Assembly: GCF_041296265.1 (NCBI RefSeq)
Contig: NC_091685.1
Span: 3,338,501 to 3,402,500, forward strand
Reading direction: 5' to 3'
DNA from: Equus caballus
Taxonomy: Eukaryota > Chordata > Mammalia > Perissodactyla > Equidae
Length of the DNA stretch: 64,000 bases
Shown in pieces: positions 19,840 through 29,814 of this stretch. How positions within the stretch are numbered: the stretch's first letter is position 1; the number at the start of each line of letters is the position of its first letter. The notes under the pieces are model-generated. The model had not been told where the DNA came from. It did no database searches and saw nothing but the letters and a program-made list of their open reading frames with translations. The position numbers were made by a program, and so were the translations under genes.

Positions 19840-20150
19840 GCCCCAGCTCGTCTCCCCACTTGCACCCTGTGTTCCCACTTCTCTCCATTGTTCACATGCA
19901 CCGGCCTCTTTCTTACCCCGGAGCTTTCCCACATCTGGTGCTTCGGCCAGGGGTACTTTGTTACTCTGTACTTGCTTCCTCCAAGAAGCCTTCCCGTGAT
20001 ACCCCTGGCTCGGTCAGAGCCCCTCCTCCAGCCCCAGGGCCCCCTGTGCTTCCCCGTCACAGCAGGCATCGTATGATATTGTAATTGTCTGCTTTCTTGT
20101 CAATCTCTCCTGCCAGACGGTGAACCCCGGAAGGCAGGGCCAGACCTTGC
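19840..20150 (+). mobile_element. L2 LINE 3' end
   Basis: cttgcttcctccaagaagcc (19971), atgatattgtaattgtctgc (20072), tcttgtcaatctctcctgcc and gtgaaccccggaaggcaggg (20120) give the sense L2 end in order. Confidence 0.8.
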
Positions 20151-20189
20151 CGGTGGAGAGCGAGAGATGCCATGGAGGTGAGGAGCACA

Positions 20190-20375
20190 GCCCCCGGAGC
20201 CGTCCTGCCGGTTCGCATCCCGGTTCACATCCCGGCTCTGCTCTGCTCTATCAGCCGCATACGCAGCCTGACACGGTGACGCAAGCTCTGTGCAAACGCT
20301 CTCCCCATCCGTGAACATCTGCCTGCAGGCTTCTTGCAAGGATTACATTAGCCAGGATATGTAGGTCGAAGTATT
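20190..20375 (+). mobile_element. MIR SINE with doubled B box
   Basis: The tRNA-like head contains ggttcgcatcc (20210-20220) and, 12 bp on, ggttcacatcc (20222-20232). Both fit the Pol III B box GGTTCNNNTCC. The core and 3' part follow but are diverged. Confidence 0.65.
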
Positions 20376-20534
20376 CTTAGAATTCTATTTTCTAAATTCC
20401 ATATATTAAGTATTGACTAATAGTTTTATTTGTAAACTGATTTGCTATATGGAATTGGTGCCCAGTAGGGTTAGGTATTCTGGTGTGTTGGTGACACAAA
20501 GTGCGCGCTCAGTGAACAGGGAACGGAGGGGCTC

Positions 20535-20710
20535 CGCATCCCAGAGGATCGTTGCACAGTGCTGTCCTTCCCCGTTCTGTCCTCACAGCAGGCTTGGGAG
20601 GAAGAGGGGGTCGAAGTTCTGTCCCATGCCACAGCTGGGGACACCAAGCTTGGAGGGACCTGCCCAGGGCTCCAGGACTGGCGCAGGGCTGAGGGGCAGT
20701 GGACCCTGGA
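20535..20710 (-). mobile_element. Possible MIR SINE
   Basis: Reverse-strand traces only: tcctcacagcaggcttggga, cacagctggggacaccaagc, gggacctgcccagggctcca. Confidence 0.4.
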
Positions 20711-21129
20711 CGCTGAGCCCTCGCTGGGCGAGAAGTCTGTGGGGTCCGCCCTCACAGTCTGCTCCAGGACAGGGGCAGCCACAGGACTGGGGGAGTCGGG
20801 GGCTTCAGAGGCTACCACTCGAGTCCCTTTCCTGAAAGTCTCTGAGTCACCTTTGGGGTTTTCCAGGCTAAGGAGGGTTAAAAGCTCCTGGAGGGTTAAA
20901 AAAAGTCCAGGGTGTCGCAAGTTCTGAAACCAGCTGCACATACAAGTCCTGCTGGCCCAGGCGGCCATCTGAAGAATGCGGGACCTAAAGGGGGAACCCC
21001 AGGAAGTGAGGCTCAGGAAAATGAGCCTTGAACGTTTCAGTGAACAGCAATAATAATCCTTTACATAAGGTTCGTAAGAACGTGGGACTTTCTCCAGTGC
21101 TTCTGCTGTGCAGACAGCCCTGTCGTACC
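20711..21129. other. Unique GC-rich sequence
   Basis: Contains most of the longest open frame in the window (minus strand, 20471-21151), which has no family resemblance and runs through MIR sequence. See the rejected list. Confidence 0.5.
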
Positions 21130-21290
21130 ACTTAGCACGCTGCCTTTTCACCTGTTGTGTCTGTGTCTTTTGTCTTTGTCAGTGGAGATTCTCATTCAGC
21201 TCCTGGACCCCAGAACCCAGCGGAGTGCCTGACAGCACAAAGGAGACCCATAGGTGCTTGTGGAATGCCCGGCTAAGTACATGAATGGAT
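21130..21290 (+). mobile_element. L2 LINE 3' end
   Basis: agcggagtgcctgacagcac (21219) and ataggtgcttgtggaatgcc (21251) match CAGTGCCTGGCACATAGTAGGTGCTC of sense L2. Confidence 0.6.
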
Positions 21291-21299
21291 CTAGTCTTC

Positions 21300-21410
21300 C
21301 TGGTCCCCACACAATTCCATTTCACAGACAGGGAAACTGAAGTTCAGAGGGCTGAACGCCTTCAGCAAAGGTGACAGTTAATAAGGGCAAAGGCTGGGGT
21401 GTTGACACAG
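21300..21410 (-). mobile_element. MIR SINE core
   Basis: catttcacagacagggaaac (21318), gaagttcagagggctgaacg. Confidence 0.7.
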
Positions 21411-21429
21411 CTCCTCAGTGAGGCCTCCT

Positions 21430-21660
21430 GAGTTATGGAGAGCGGCAAGTGTTGAGATCAAACAGATCAGGGTTCGTATTCCCAATCTGCCAGCTACTGT
21501 GTAGCTGCCTACTGTGTGATTTTGTATAAGTTACTCAACCTCTCTGAACCTCAGGGGGCTGTGTTGGTGAAATGGGCACAGTAATACTAAACGTTTTGTT
21601 GAGATGTTGTGAGGACTAACATGCATGCAAAGCACACACAGCTTAGTGGCAGGGTTAGGA
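21430..21660 (+). mobile_element. MIR SINE, near full length
   Basis: cagatcagggttcgtattcc (21463), tgattttgtataagttactc (21517), tgttgtgaggactaacatgc (21605). First of three plus-strand MIRs in a row. Confidence 0.85.
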
Positions 21661-21714
21661 GAGATCCCGATTGTGGGACTCATGGTCGACCGGGGGGCAT
21701 GAGGGAGTGGGAAG

Positions 21715-21871
21715 CGAGAACCAGCCTGGGGGTAGCCGGTTCTGCTGCTCATTGCCTGGGTGACCCCGGGCAGGTGCTCCAGGACATGGAACCCCAGTTT
21801 TCTCAACTGTGAAATAGGCAGAATTTTACCTTCCTCACAGGAACGGTGGAAGGAATAAAGAAGGTAATGGA
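21715..21871 (+). mobile_element. MIR SINE, first part (split by ERE)
   Basis: tgggtgaccccgggcaggtg (21757), ctcaactgtgaaataggcag, caggaacggtggaaggaata. The 3' end appears after the ERE at 22147-22175 (agagcttggcacaagt). Confidence 0.75.
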
Positions 21872-22131
21872 GGGGCTGGCCCGGTGGCGTAGTGGTTAAG
21901 TTCGCACACTCCGCTTGGGCAGCCTGGGGTTCACAGGTTCGGATCCTGGGTGTGGACCTACACACTGCTCATCAAGCCATGCTGAGGTGGCAGCCCACAT
22001 AGAAGAACTAGAAGGACCTACAACTAGAATATACAACTATATACTGGGGGACTTTGGGGAGAAGAAGAAAAAAAACTCAGAAGATTGGCACAGATGTTAG
22101 CTCAGGGACAATCTTCCTCATCAAAAAGAAA
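21872..22131 (+). mobile_element. ERE1-type SINE (perissodactyl)
   Basis: Head ggggctggcccggtggcgta through agattggcacagatgttagc (22082) to an A-rich tail. The Pol III promoter is well kept: A box tggcgtagtgg at 21885-21895 and B box ggttcggatcc at 21936-21946, both fitting consensus. About 260 bp, full length. A degraded duplication may flank it (aataaaga..taat near 21854 and 22132). The youngest-looking ERE in the window. Confidence 0.93.
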
Positions 22132-22214
22132 AATAAAGATAATAGAGAGGAAGTCATCCAGGACAGAGCTTGGCACAAGTTCCCTTCCCTCCTGCTTCCT
22201 CTCCCTTCCTGAAG

Positions 22215-22375
22215 TGAACAGGGGCTGTGGAATCAGACAATCCTGGGTTCAAATCCTGTGTGAACTTGGGGAAAGTATTCACTTTCCTGGGTCTTGGTTT
22301 TTCTTATTCATGAAATGGCAACAGGAATAACCATCCTGAGGGGTCTTTGAGGAAATGAGAGATGACAGATGTAAC
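22215..22375 (+). mobile_element. MIR SINE
   Basis: ggctgtggaatcagacaatc (22223), intact B box ggttcaaatcc (22245-22255), ttcatgaaatggcaacagga. Confidence 0.8.
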
Positions 22376-23019
22376 CTGGGAGGCGAAGCCCTTCTAGACA
22401 AAGCTGCTCTTCTTCCTTCCACCCTCCCCCGGGACTCCCTCACAGCCTCACAGGCCCCCAGCCGAGACGGCGGGAGAGCGTGTGTCTGTCCATCTCTGTT
22501 CCTCCGCCAGGCGTGGAGCAGTGCAGCCAGTTCTCGGGCAGGCACGGTTTCAGCCAGCAGAGCTGATGGCTCTGGGGACAGCCGTGCTCCCTCCCAGCCC
22601 TCAGGCCACTTCAGGACACGCATCCCTTGAGGGGTGTCAAACACAAGGAGAGCCACTGCAGCGCTTCCAAGGGGGCTGTTGGAGAGCGAGCCGTAAATCA
22701 CCCTGAGGGGACAGCCCCTTGGCACCCCTTCCTGGTCAGGAGCAAACATTACGTTATTCAGAGAGACACTTAGGTTTCAAACCACTTCATATTTAATCAG
22801 CAATCATGCTCCCTTCCAAAAGCCATTCCAGGAAAAACATCAGTTGAGTTTTTGACAAGAAACAAAGCTTTCTGAACACTTGCGCACACAGCCCAAGCCT
22901 CCGGGGACAGACTCGGGGCCTGTTTTGAGCCAGAGGTGGCGCCAACCTAGGACACTGTGGCCGAGACATGCACATCTGTCTAGTGTTTCAGTTGTCCTGA
23001 GGAGCGGTGGTGGAAAGTT
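22376..23019. other. Unique sequence, GC-rich then AT-rich
   Basis: No exon or repeat recognised. 22420-22620 is GC-rich with scattered CpGs. Confidence 0.45.
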
Positions 23020-23215
23020 CAGGAACAGAGGGGCGTATGTGGGCTGTGGAGGTGGCCAGACCTGCCTTCAGATCCCACCTCTTCCCCGCACTGACGATGT
23101 GTCCTTCAGCAAGATGCGTGACCTCTCGGAGCCTCGTGTTTGTAAATGGAAACTAGGAGCAATGATGCCTACCTGGAAGGATGTGCTGAGGTTTCTATCA
23201 AATACGCCAATGGAT
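23020..23215 (+). mobile_element. MIR SINE
   Basis: agacctgccttcagatccca (23058), agatgcgtgacctctcggag, cctcgtgtttgtaaatggaa (23133). Confidence 0.75.
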
Positions 23216-23344
23216 TAGGTTGAACCATATAAAGTTGTCACTTCTGAAGGTTAAAAATGGTTGAATATTGACGATTTCATATGCTTCAAGCTACTATATA
23301 AAGTGCATGGCACATTTCAATAGTCGCCACATTGGCCTAAACAT

Positions 23345-23530
23345 TTACACAGTGAGTCTCAAAACTTAGGAAGCATTGGAAAGGGGGGGCGTTGAGGAGT
23401 GTGCGAAAAATATCCGATTTAGAAGATCTGCGTGGGGCCTGGAAATCTGCATTTGGACAGACTTGCAGCCCCCACTCCAGGTGATTTTGATGAGGCGATG
23501 CTTCCTGCTCAAGTGAGCTGGGTTTTGAAC
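23345..23530 (-). mobile_element. MER5A-like hAT miniature transposon
   Basis: ggggcctggaaatctgcatt (23434) and actccaggtgattttgatga (23474) match the right half of antisense MER5A. The left terminus is roughly acagtgagtctcaaaactta. Non-autonomous hAT-Charlie fossil. Confidence 0.65.
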
Positions 23531-23636
23531 AAGAAAAACCTGGCGAGGAGGGTGTGGCTAGGATAGTAAATGGCAATTCCCTCTCCCAACCCCTTATCTT
23601 GTTTGTTTGGTCCAGATAGGTAGCAGGATTAGCTTG

Positions 23637-23686
23637 GGGTGTGTGTATGTGTGTGTGTGTGTAAGACAGAGAGAGAGAGAGAGTGA
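23637..23686 (+). repeat. (TG)n(GA)n compound microsatellite
   Basis: tgtgtgtatgtgtgtgtgtg then acagagagagagagagagtg. Confidence 0.9.
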
Positions 23687-23689
23687 GTA

Positions 23690-24119
23690 AGGGAGAAAGG
23701 CAATTTGAGAATCCCTTCTGATCACATTAAAAACCCTAACCTTGATATTTGGAGCCTCTTGTCCTGTTTGAATTACCTCTATCCTAAATCTTTGCACTGT
23801 TCTGAGGTGGGGGGTTGGTCAACATGTTTTACCCCCAGTAGCTGTCCCTAATATCTTAATATTCAGGAGACACTTTCAGGTATTTTCAAAATGTCCTTAA
23901 AAGTTGGAGCTAGAGGAATTAGCCAGTGGAGAAAGGTGAATATGAGGCTTGGGAGCGTGTTGTGAGCTCTCCTGATCCCGCCTCCTCCCATATGAGGTGA
24001 GGAAGCCCCGCCCCAGCAGGAGGCTTCAGCTAGGTGTGTGTGCCTCTTAGTCCAGAGCCCCCTGCCCTTCCTATACCGTGAACTCTCTTCAGGATAAGTG
24101 GTAGAAAATTCCAGAAGAC
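23690..24119. other. Unique sequence, no gene seen
   Basis: No repeat or exon recognised. Confidence 0.45.
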
Positions 24120-24280
24120 TTTAACTTCATGGTTTGAATTTGAACTTTACTGGGGAGATATTAGGGATCGTTGAAGCTCTGTGAGCTGAGAGTCATGTGA
24201 CAAAGCTGCTTTTAGGTAATGAATGACTAAGGTAAATGTGGGGCTTGATGATGGATTGAAAACTAGAGGCCATTTTATTT
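24120..24280 (-). mobile_element. L2 LINE internal fragment
   Basis: gagagtcatgtgacaaagct (24188) followed by gatgatggattgaaaactag (24246) resembles antisense L2 (GAGTGACATGATCTGACTT..GCTGTGTTGAGAATAGACTG). Confidence 0.5.
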
Positions 24281-24609
24281 TGGCTATTCCCGGAATTCAT
24301 GTCTAGAGGAACAGTCCACTTCTGAACAGGGGCAGGGAGGGGCTGGGAAGCCCTGATGGCAGAGCGGTCATCCCCTTGCCAGCTCCCCACCTGGTGGCTG
24401 CTGTGTAATTTGAGCCTGGTTCTGATTTAATTTATGTGGGCCATCAACTGCACCCGCAGCGCCTACCTCAATGTCTGCTTGCTGCCATGCTGGCTGGCGA
24501 TTACACTGTTCCGCTCTTTGAAGAAGAAGGCAATGCCTTCAGATGCCAAATTCAAATTGCTGCCATTCAAAATTAAGGTGGCAACCATTCTGCCAGTCAC
24601 CCCTCAGGA
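24281..24609. other. Unique sequence, possible conserved block
   Basis: 24420-24600 carries several ATTA/TAAT-type homeodomain-like strings (tgatttaatttatg, ttcaaaattaagg) and no repeat signature. Conservation cannot be judged from one sequence. Confidence 0.35.
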
Positions 24610-24790
24610 ATAATGTCGCAGTTGTTCTTCATGCCAGGAGCTTTCCAGATATTATCTCTAATTCTCCCAGCAACGCTGCAAAATGGGTGTTATTATTTGT
24701 ACTTAGAGAAAAGGAACCTGAAGCTCTGAGGTTCCTTTAAATAACATGCCAAGGACACACGGTTTACTAAGTGAAAGAAGCTGAAAATGA
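24610..24790 (-). mobile_element. MIR SINE
   Basis: atgccaggagctttccagat (24630), atctctaattctcccagcaa, aagtgaaagaagctgaaa at the end. Confidence 0.75.
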
Positions 24791-24834
24791 ACATAGCCTG
24801 CTCTGGGTGTGGAACCTACTGCTTTGTTCTCAAG

Positions 24835-24940
24835 CACCTTTGACAGATGACCCATTTTTCCAGATGAGGAAACTGAGACTTGTAAGAGCTGTGTGAATTG
24901 CCCAAGGTCATGCAGCTACTACATGAGCTAAGTCACAGCA
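24835..24940 (-). mobile_element. MIR SINE core
   Basis: tccagatgaggaaactgaga (24859), tgcccaaggtcatgcagcta (24899). Confidence 0.8.
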
Positions 24941-24944
24941 ACCT

Positions 24945-25040
24945 TTACAGCGTTCACTGTGGCTCAGGCAGTGGGCTAAGGTCTGACATACACCATCTCA
25001 TTTAATCTACGTAACAGCTTGCCTTGTGTCACAAATAAAT
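24945..25040 (-). mobile_element. MIR SINE 3' half
   Basis: gctcaggcagtgggctaagg then atctcatttaatctacgtaa (24995). A second MIR directly behind the first on the same strand. Confidence 0.65.
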
Positions 25041-25884
25041 GCCACAAATAACTGGTATTTATGATCAGGTCTACCTGCCTTCAGAGCTTTCAACTGCCCG
25101 ATTCTGCTTTGAGGAGACTGATAGGGGATTGCTATAAACCCCAAGTCTTCAATGGAAGAAAGGTAATGTTGGCTAAGAAGACACCTGATCAGAATTTATG
25201 GGGTGAAGCTGCTACAAGCCACTTCTTCCTCTGAATGCAGTTCTTGTCCCTCCCTAAGTGATGGATGGAAGTCTGAGCACTGAGGATCAGGAATGTCTGG
25301 CCTCATGTACTGGGCATTTCAGTGAAGGGCACCAGGCAGTTGCTGCAATCAAGGAAGAGATAAAATCCTAATGACACGCGCATGGTTGAGATCAGAGGGA
25401 TGAATGCAGGCTGCCTCTCTGGGATCTTTCTTTCCCAAGGAATTTGATGGAAGATGTGTCAGGCCTAGCTCACTGCATTCCAGCGCAAAGGGTCAGCTTT
25501 CCAAAACCTCTGAGTGTCCCACAGTCGGAGGTGAAGGGGCTGGGGAAGGGTCCGCGTAGTCTCTGACCCGGTCCTGGAGACAAGGTGCTGTCTGCTCTGT
25601 ATGTAGACATTCCTGGGAGATGAAACACAGATCCACGGGCAGCATCCTAACTCCTCCACACTCCAGGCGTGCACTGGTCGTCCTGGCCAGCTCTGCCTTT
25701 AAACGACACTGTAAAACACAGTGACTGCTGTGAGGGGAGCTGGAGGCCGGAGGCAGGAGTTGTATCAGAAGCACAGTTTGTTTTCTCCATGCAACCCCAG
25801 GAGAGTCATCATGTCGTTGTGTTGGGATGATAATCATACAATTAATGGACTTTGGTGGAAATTTTTGGAGTTATATTGTGTGCT
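25041..25884. other. Unique sequence, no gene seen
   Basis: About 840 bp with no recognised repeat, exon or RNA. Open frames on both strands lack family resemblance. Confidence 0.45.
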
Positions 25885-26065
25885 TGCATATCAACAATCT
25901 CTTTTCTCTCTCCCAACAGCCCGGTGAGGAGTACGTTGTTATTATCCCTATTTTTACAAGCAAGGTGACGGAGGCCCAGAATGGGTAAATCATTTGTCCT
26001 TACGCCTCACCTGCTAAGTCATGGAGCAAGGTCTTGTGTCCAGGACTCCTAACTCTGCCTCACAT
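25885..26065 (-). mobile_element. MIR SINE
   Basis: ttattatccctatttttaca (25938), aggtgacggaggcccagaat (25963), tgtccaggactcctaactct (26038). Confidence 0.75.
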
Positions 26066-26219
26066 TTTTCCTATAAGGTATCTTAGAGATCACTTGGTTT
26101 CACCTCTGGCTGCCTCCACACATATTGGACAGACGGATATCCCAACTCTGCTGAACATCCAACATGGCCCATTTCAGGGCTGGACAGCCATAATCTAGGG
26201 CTAAAAAATCTAGTGACCA

Positions 26220-26430
26220 GTTTTGGAGCCCTTGCTATACACCAAATTGTATTCTAAATGCACATTACTTCTCATCCTCCGACCAAACTTACATGGTTTA
26301 TAATTTGTGGGAATTGAGTTTCATAGAACACAAGTGACTTGCCCAAGGCCACACAACTGGAGGGCAATGGAGCAGGGATTCACACTCAAGTCTGTCTTGT
26401 ATCACACCCACGACGCCACACTTTCTCCTT
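26220..26430 (-). mobile_element. MIR SINE, near full length
   Basis: agtgacttgcccaaggccac (26332), agggattcacactcaagtct (26374), with the decayed 3' end at 26225-26280. Confidence 0.8.
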
Positions 26431-26664
26431 ATGCTGAGCAAAATCATCTCTAATGTCTGTATGGATGTCTTAGTTCTGCCCTCTGTGGCTGCACAGGACA
26501 AGCTTGCTTGCTTTTTCACCAATCGGCCGACCTGGCAGATGCTGGAAGACGTCTTTGCTTTCTAAGTCTTCTCTCTGCAGGTGCAGAATTCCTGGTTCCT
26601 CCAACTCTTCCTGATGGGACCTGGTATCAGATGGTCCACGCTCCTGTCCTTCACCTGTAACGTG

Positions 26665-26850
26665 AAGCACAGAGTAGTAGAAAGAGCGTGGGCTTTGAGG
26701 TCCAAAGAAGTGGGGTCTGCTTCAGTTCTGGGGTTACAAACTATGTTTCAGTACTTGGCTTCTGGAATCCTCATCTATTCCGTGTGAATGCTACCTAATT
26801 CTCAGTGTTGTTTTAAGAATACAGCATGTGAAATTAAGGAAGTGATACTT
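26665..26850 (+). mobile_element. MIR SINE
   Basis: agagcgtgggctttgaggtc (26683), tggaatcctcatctattccg, tctcagtgttgttttaagaa (26801). Confidence 0.75.
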
Positions 26851-26859
26851 CCTTAGAAA

Positions 26860-27360
26860 AAAGTAGATAAAATATATGGATGTCCAAGGTAGCATTATTT
26901 ATAAGAACCCAACAAATAAAAGAAAAGCCATCCACAGTAAAACAGAAAACAGAACCAATTTAAACATCCACCACAGGAGAATGGGTAAGGAACAGTGGTA
27001 CATCAGTTTAATGGGATATTAGACATATATTGATGTTTCTCTTGAAAAAAAAAATGCCTATGATAAAGTGCTAATTAAAACGAGTAAGATATGTCAATTA
27101 TACCTCAACAAAGCTGAAAAAAACCACAAGCAAGATATGAAACTTTATCTTTAGTATGATCTCACCTCCACAAGAAGTAAGCCTGGAATAAGATACATCC
27201 CAACACTGATAACAATTTATCTCAACAACTTTCTTAAGATGATGGGCTTACAGATTGTGTGTGTGTGTGCATGTGTATATTCTTTACATTTTTCTATTTA
27301 TATTTTTCTATTTTCCAAATTTTCTACTGTGAACATGGGTCATTTTGAAAATCAACACAA
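26860..27360 (+). mobile_element. L1M LINE 3' end
   Basis: aaacatccaccacaggagaa (26963) is the sense form of the L1M AAATGTCCATCAATAGGGGAA region. tatctttagtatgatctcac (27148) and ttccaaattttctactgtga (27313) close the 3' UTR. A small (TG)n lies at 27255-27274. Contains a 38-bp insertion at 27094. Confidence 0.85.
27094..27131 (+). mobile_element. Extremely truncated L1 3' end insertion
   Basis: tcaattatacctcaacaaag plus a short A-run is the terminal stretch of a different L1 lineage (GTCAATTATACCTCAATAAA). It is bracketed by aagatatg at 27086-27093 and 27132-27139. Removing it restores a continuous L1M reading across the site. Confidence 0.75.
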
Positions 27361-28334
27361 AATATGGGGCTCAGAATGGAGCACGAAGAGCTCCCCCCAA
27401 ATACGGCCTCACTGGCTTAAAGATCAATTAACACCTTTTCAAAATCCATTTTTTGCCCCCTGCTATGCCAAAGTGCCATTTCAGCATCTCTCCTCTGCTC
27501 ACTCATCTCTTTTGGCATCACGATCTTGATTTGACTGGGTTCAAAGAGGAAGCAAATACAATAGACTAAAGCCAGTCTTTAGGAACTGCCTGGGCTCACG
27601 TTGCAAAAAGGATGTGCTGATATAGTCTTTAAAAAAAACCATGAAAAACCAACAACCTCTTTAGCATCTCACTGAGCAAGCAGCACGGTGGGAAAGTTAC
27701 CTCAAAGGTTGTGTTCTGGCCTTGTCACCTGCTCCTGGAAGGTTAGCTGTCCTGGGCACCCCAGGGCAGGTCAGGGCAGGGCAGGTGCCAGACGAATGAA
27801 TCTGGCCTAAGATACCAGTGGGTGACCTGGGGACAATTGAGTCTTATCAGGACTGCCCCCTAAGTTATATCTTCTGTGCCTGATAATGTAACTGATTGCC
27901 TCTAGGAAAAATGCTGTCTCCCACATGCTGGGGAGGGCAGTAGGGGAGACGTAAGGAAAGGAACGTTTTCTGGAGTTGCTTCAACTGCAGAAGAATGTTC
28001 AGAGCAGCAGCAGGAAGCTGAGCCCTTGGGGAACATTAGCGTGGCTGGTTCTGAAAATGGTAGAACCTTAGCCTCCTTGCTGTCCTGCTCTTGGAGCGGC
28101 CGGTGTTGGGGACTTCATTTTTCTCAACTTATACAATGGCGCTATGTGAGAAGGAAAGGAATGTATATATTATGAGGTGCATCCCCTTCGTGGTTACTGA
28201 GAAGGCACCAAGGTCTTGCTGAGGTCATCCAGGCAGCCAGGCAGGATTAGAACTTAAGGCACCTCCCGACTCCTGTTCGTCCATTATAGGACATGAGAGA
28301 GAACCGCTCATCATCTACCCCATAGTCTCTCCCA
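27361..28334. other. Mostly unique sequence
   Basis: No exon recognised. 28195-28265 (ggttactgagaaggcaccaa) may be an eroded reverse-strand MIR core. A gggcaggtcagggcaggg run lies at 27768-27785. Confidence 0.4.
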
Positions 28335-28416
28335 ATGATGCCAGTGCCACCTACCATCTAGCCAGTGTCTGCTGTGTGCCAGGCATCATGCAGAAATTTA
28401 GAAACATTATTCCATC
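28335..28416 (-). mobile_element. MIR SINE, first part (split by LTR)
   Basis: ctgtgtgccaggcatcatgc (28372) and gaaacattattccatc: reversed MIR 3' end, interrupted at 28417. Confidence 0.8.
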
Positions 28417-28673
28417 TGTTATGGGCTGAACTGTGTTCCCCTCAAATTCATACGTTGAAGTCCTAACCCCTAGTACCTAAGAATGTGACTGTGTTTGGAG
28501 ATGGGGCCTTTAAAGACAGAATTAGATTAAAATCAGGTCATTAGAGTGGGCCCAACCCTGCTGACGCCTTGATCTTGGACCTCCAGCCCCCAGAGCTGTG
28601 AGAAAACACATTTCTGCTGCCTAAGCCGCCTAGAATGTGGTACTTTGTTATGGCGGCTGGGCTGACTCATACA
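28417..28673 (+). mobile_element. Solitary LTR, MLT1/MST-type (ERVL-MaLR)
   Basis: From tgttatgggctgaactgtgt to ggctgactcataca, bracketed by the exact 5-bp duplication ccatc at 28412-28416 and 28674-28678. Short for the family (about 257 bp), so broken. No internal region. Eutherian-wide age. Both termini keep the TG...CA ends. Confidence 0.93.
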
Positions 28674-28830
28674 CCATCCCAACCGTAGCCCTGCCAGAAG
28701 GGAGAATTGGTCCCAGGTGACAAATGGGGAAATTCAGGCTCAGAGTGGTGAAATAACAAGTCCAAGGTCACAGTTAACAAGAAGACTTGAGTAGAACTCA
28801 GTCTCGTTGAAACCTAGGGCTTGACGATTG
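28674..28830 (-). mobile_element. MIR SINE, second part
   Basis: gacaaatggggaaattcagg (28719), agtccaaggtcacagttaac (28760), gtagaactcagtctcgttga. Continues the MIR interrupted at 28416. Confidence 0.8.
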
Positions 28831-29499
28831 CTCTTAGAAGAGGTGGACTATCTACGCGAAAGAGCATTGCCAACTGTAAATGCTGAATGAACACACCAGA
28901 AGGCATCACTCATTATTTTTGCTATGGTAAGTGGCAGTCCCTTTATGGGAAATGCCAGGTCAAACCTGGTCCTCCAGAGAGGCACATCCTGGTGATGCCT
29001 TGCTCTCCAATCCCAGGGGTCCATCTCTGGGCTAGAGAAGGGTCTCCCCAATCCATTTCACAGTTACAGGGCATCCTGAGGCAGTGGCTGGAGCCAGGGC
29101 CCTGGGGCTCCATTTCTCTCCATCTGCCAGGGGCCTCAGGGTGACCTTGGGCAAAGACAAAGTCTCTGTGGGTAGTTGAGTCTGATCGTCACACATTGAT
29201 TGCTCTGCTGACTTCTGCTACCACGTCCTCTGTGGGCCTTTTAGTGCAAAGGCATTTATATTTTCCTGCAGGCAACCCAATCCTCTTGCCAATCAAAGCA
29301 AACTTTTAGTCTCTCCACCTTCTGCCTTTTGCCTCCTCCGTGCTGGCTCATCCCTTCAATCTTGGCTCCACTGCCACTTTCTCAGCCTGGACCAGCTTCC
29401 CGCTTAGAGGCCAGGTTCACTCCGTGACGGACACGTAGTTCCCCATGTATGCCCCCCGAGCCTTGACCTCCTCTGGGACGTGGTGGGCTCTCAGCAGGT
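28831..29499. other. Unique sequence, no gene seen
   Basis: No exon or repeat firmly recognised. The last 100 bp may belong to the following L2. Confidence 0.4.
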
Positions 29500-29710
29500 G
29501 TTGATGCACAAATTAATGCACTTGTTTACTGTCCTGCCCCGTGCTCTGTCTTCACAGCACTTACCATAATTTCTAATTAAGCAAATGCTTACTGTTTGTC
29601 CCCTGTCCCGGCCACTAGACTGTCACTTGGGACTTGGCTTGCTGACACTCCACTCTCAGCTCCCAGCCGTGCCCGGGACAGAGGAGGCACTGTGAGAGTG
29701 TTAGCTGAAG
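29500..29710 (+). mobile_element. L2 LINE 3' region
   Basis: cttcacagcacttaccataa (29551), tcccggccactagactgtca (29605) match CACAGCACTTATCAC..CCCCCACTAGACTGTGA of sense L2. Confidence 0.7.
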
Positions 29711-29814
29711 AAAATTAAACGAAGGTGATCGAGAGGTCAGGGAGGTTTTGATTCACACCAAAGACATGGTTCCCAAGTGAATTTCCAGGCCTTAGGAGAG
29801 CTCGCTCTCCACCA

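Noticed and set aside
20471-21151. Longest open frame (226 codons, minus strand)
   Set aside because: No protein family resemblance, low-complexity Ser/Pro-rich translation, overlap with MIR-like sequence and a GC-rich background. Chance length is the simpler reading.
22132-22146. Clean target-site duplication for the 21872 ERE
   Set aside because: The left and right flanks share only aataaaga..taat with a 3-base offset, so it is noted as possible but not firm.
25905-25930. Splice acceptor (pyrimidine tract plus AG) with a downstream exon
   Set aside because: It falls inside a reverse-strand MIR, and no donor or coding frame follows.
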